64,000 bases of DNA from Enterobacteriaceae bacterium B14 (GTDB taxonomy: Bacteria > Pseudomonadota > Gammaproteobacteria > Enterobacterales > Enterobacteriaceae). Below, one piece after another: positions 63,894 to 64,000 of this stretch. A model generated the notes under the pieces. The model worked only from the letters and a program-made list of their open reading frames with translations, was not told the origin of the DNA and made no database searches. The position numbers were made by a program, and so were the translations under genes. Positions within the stretch are counted from its first letter, which is position 1. Each line of letters starts with the position of its first letter. The stretch covers positions 62,001 through 126,000 of the forward strand of contig DF158883.1 of NCBI GenBank assembly GCA_000307305.1. The letters are read 5' to 3'.

Positions 63894-64000
63894 AATTTTA
63901 GGGCGGAAGCTAGACAATAATACTGCCATACTACGGCGCAAGTAGGGTGAAAGTAAACGATGACCCTTAATGAACTCTCAGTTAAAATACGTATCAAAAT

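Overview
The window is a chromosomal core region from a member of the Enterobacterales. Nearly every protein aligns over its full length, by eye and from memory, with an Escherichia coli counterpart. Gene order follows the E. coli 94-95 min block: efp-ecnB-sugE, frdABCD, epmA, mscM-psd, rsgA, orn, three tRNA-Gly genes, queG, nnrD-tsaE-amiB-mutL-miaA-hfq-hflXKC, yjeT, purA, nsrR-rnr-rlmB, yjfN/bsmA, rpsF-priB-rpsR-rplI, ytfB, fklB, ytfE, cysQ, ytfJ/K/L, msrA, tamAB-ytfP, ppa, fbp, mpl. It then runs directly into genes that lie far away in E. coli: yhcN-like genes, argR, mdh, sfsB, ispB, rplU-rpmA-yhbE-obgE and dacB. That junction, the moderate GC content and the amino-acid differences argue against Escherichia/Salmonella and for another enterobacterial family (Yersiniaceae, Hafniaceae or Budviciaceae type). 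I cannot fix the genus.

Layout. Positions 1-5.8 kb hold translation-factor genes (EF-P and its lysyl-ligase EpmA), an entericidin-like lipoprotein, a guanidinium exporter behind a guanidine-II riboswitch, and the anaerobic fumarate reductase operon with an FNR-type promoter. Positions 5.8-12 kb hold envelope and ribosome-assembly genes (MscM, Psd, RsgA, Orn). Positions 12.3-16.3 kb are the least conserved part: three identical tRNA-Gly(GCC) genes, an AT-rich gene-free stretch, a GST gene, an MFS transporter gene, and a gap with a perfect DnaA box at the place where E. coli has datA. Positions 16.3-30 kb hold the queG/nnrD divergent pair and the mutL-miaA-hfq-hfl block. Positions 30-37 kb hold NsrR, RNase R, RlmB and the S6/PriB/S18/L9 operon. 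Positions 37-53.4 kb hold stress, sulfur, envelope and central-carbon genes, including an NsrR operator in front of ytfE. Positions 53.4-64 kb hold two tandem YhcN-like secreted proteins, argR with ARG boxes, mdh, an unusual cluster of three Mu-phage-like DNA-binding genes, ispB, the L21/L27/Obg operon and dacB.

The most unusual part is 56.7-58.3 kb. A Ner-type regulator gene (sfsB) diverges from two tandem paralogues that carry only the MuA/Mu-repressor type winged-helix domain. Both paralogues share a 19-bp upstream element, and the first copy lies in the sfsB/paralogue divergent gap. The layout recalls the c/ner switch of phage Mu with no phage genes left. The other points of interest are the datA-like gap with an orphan stable-RNA-type promoter, a long double-LysM AmiB, and a cluster of three hairpins between mpl and the yhcN-like genes. 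The window contains no insertion sequence, CRISPR array, rRNA gene or obvious pseudogene that I can support.
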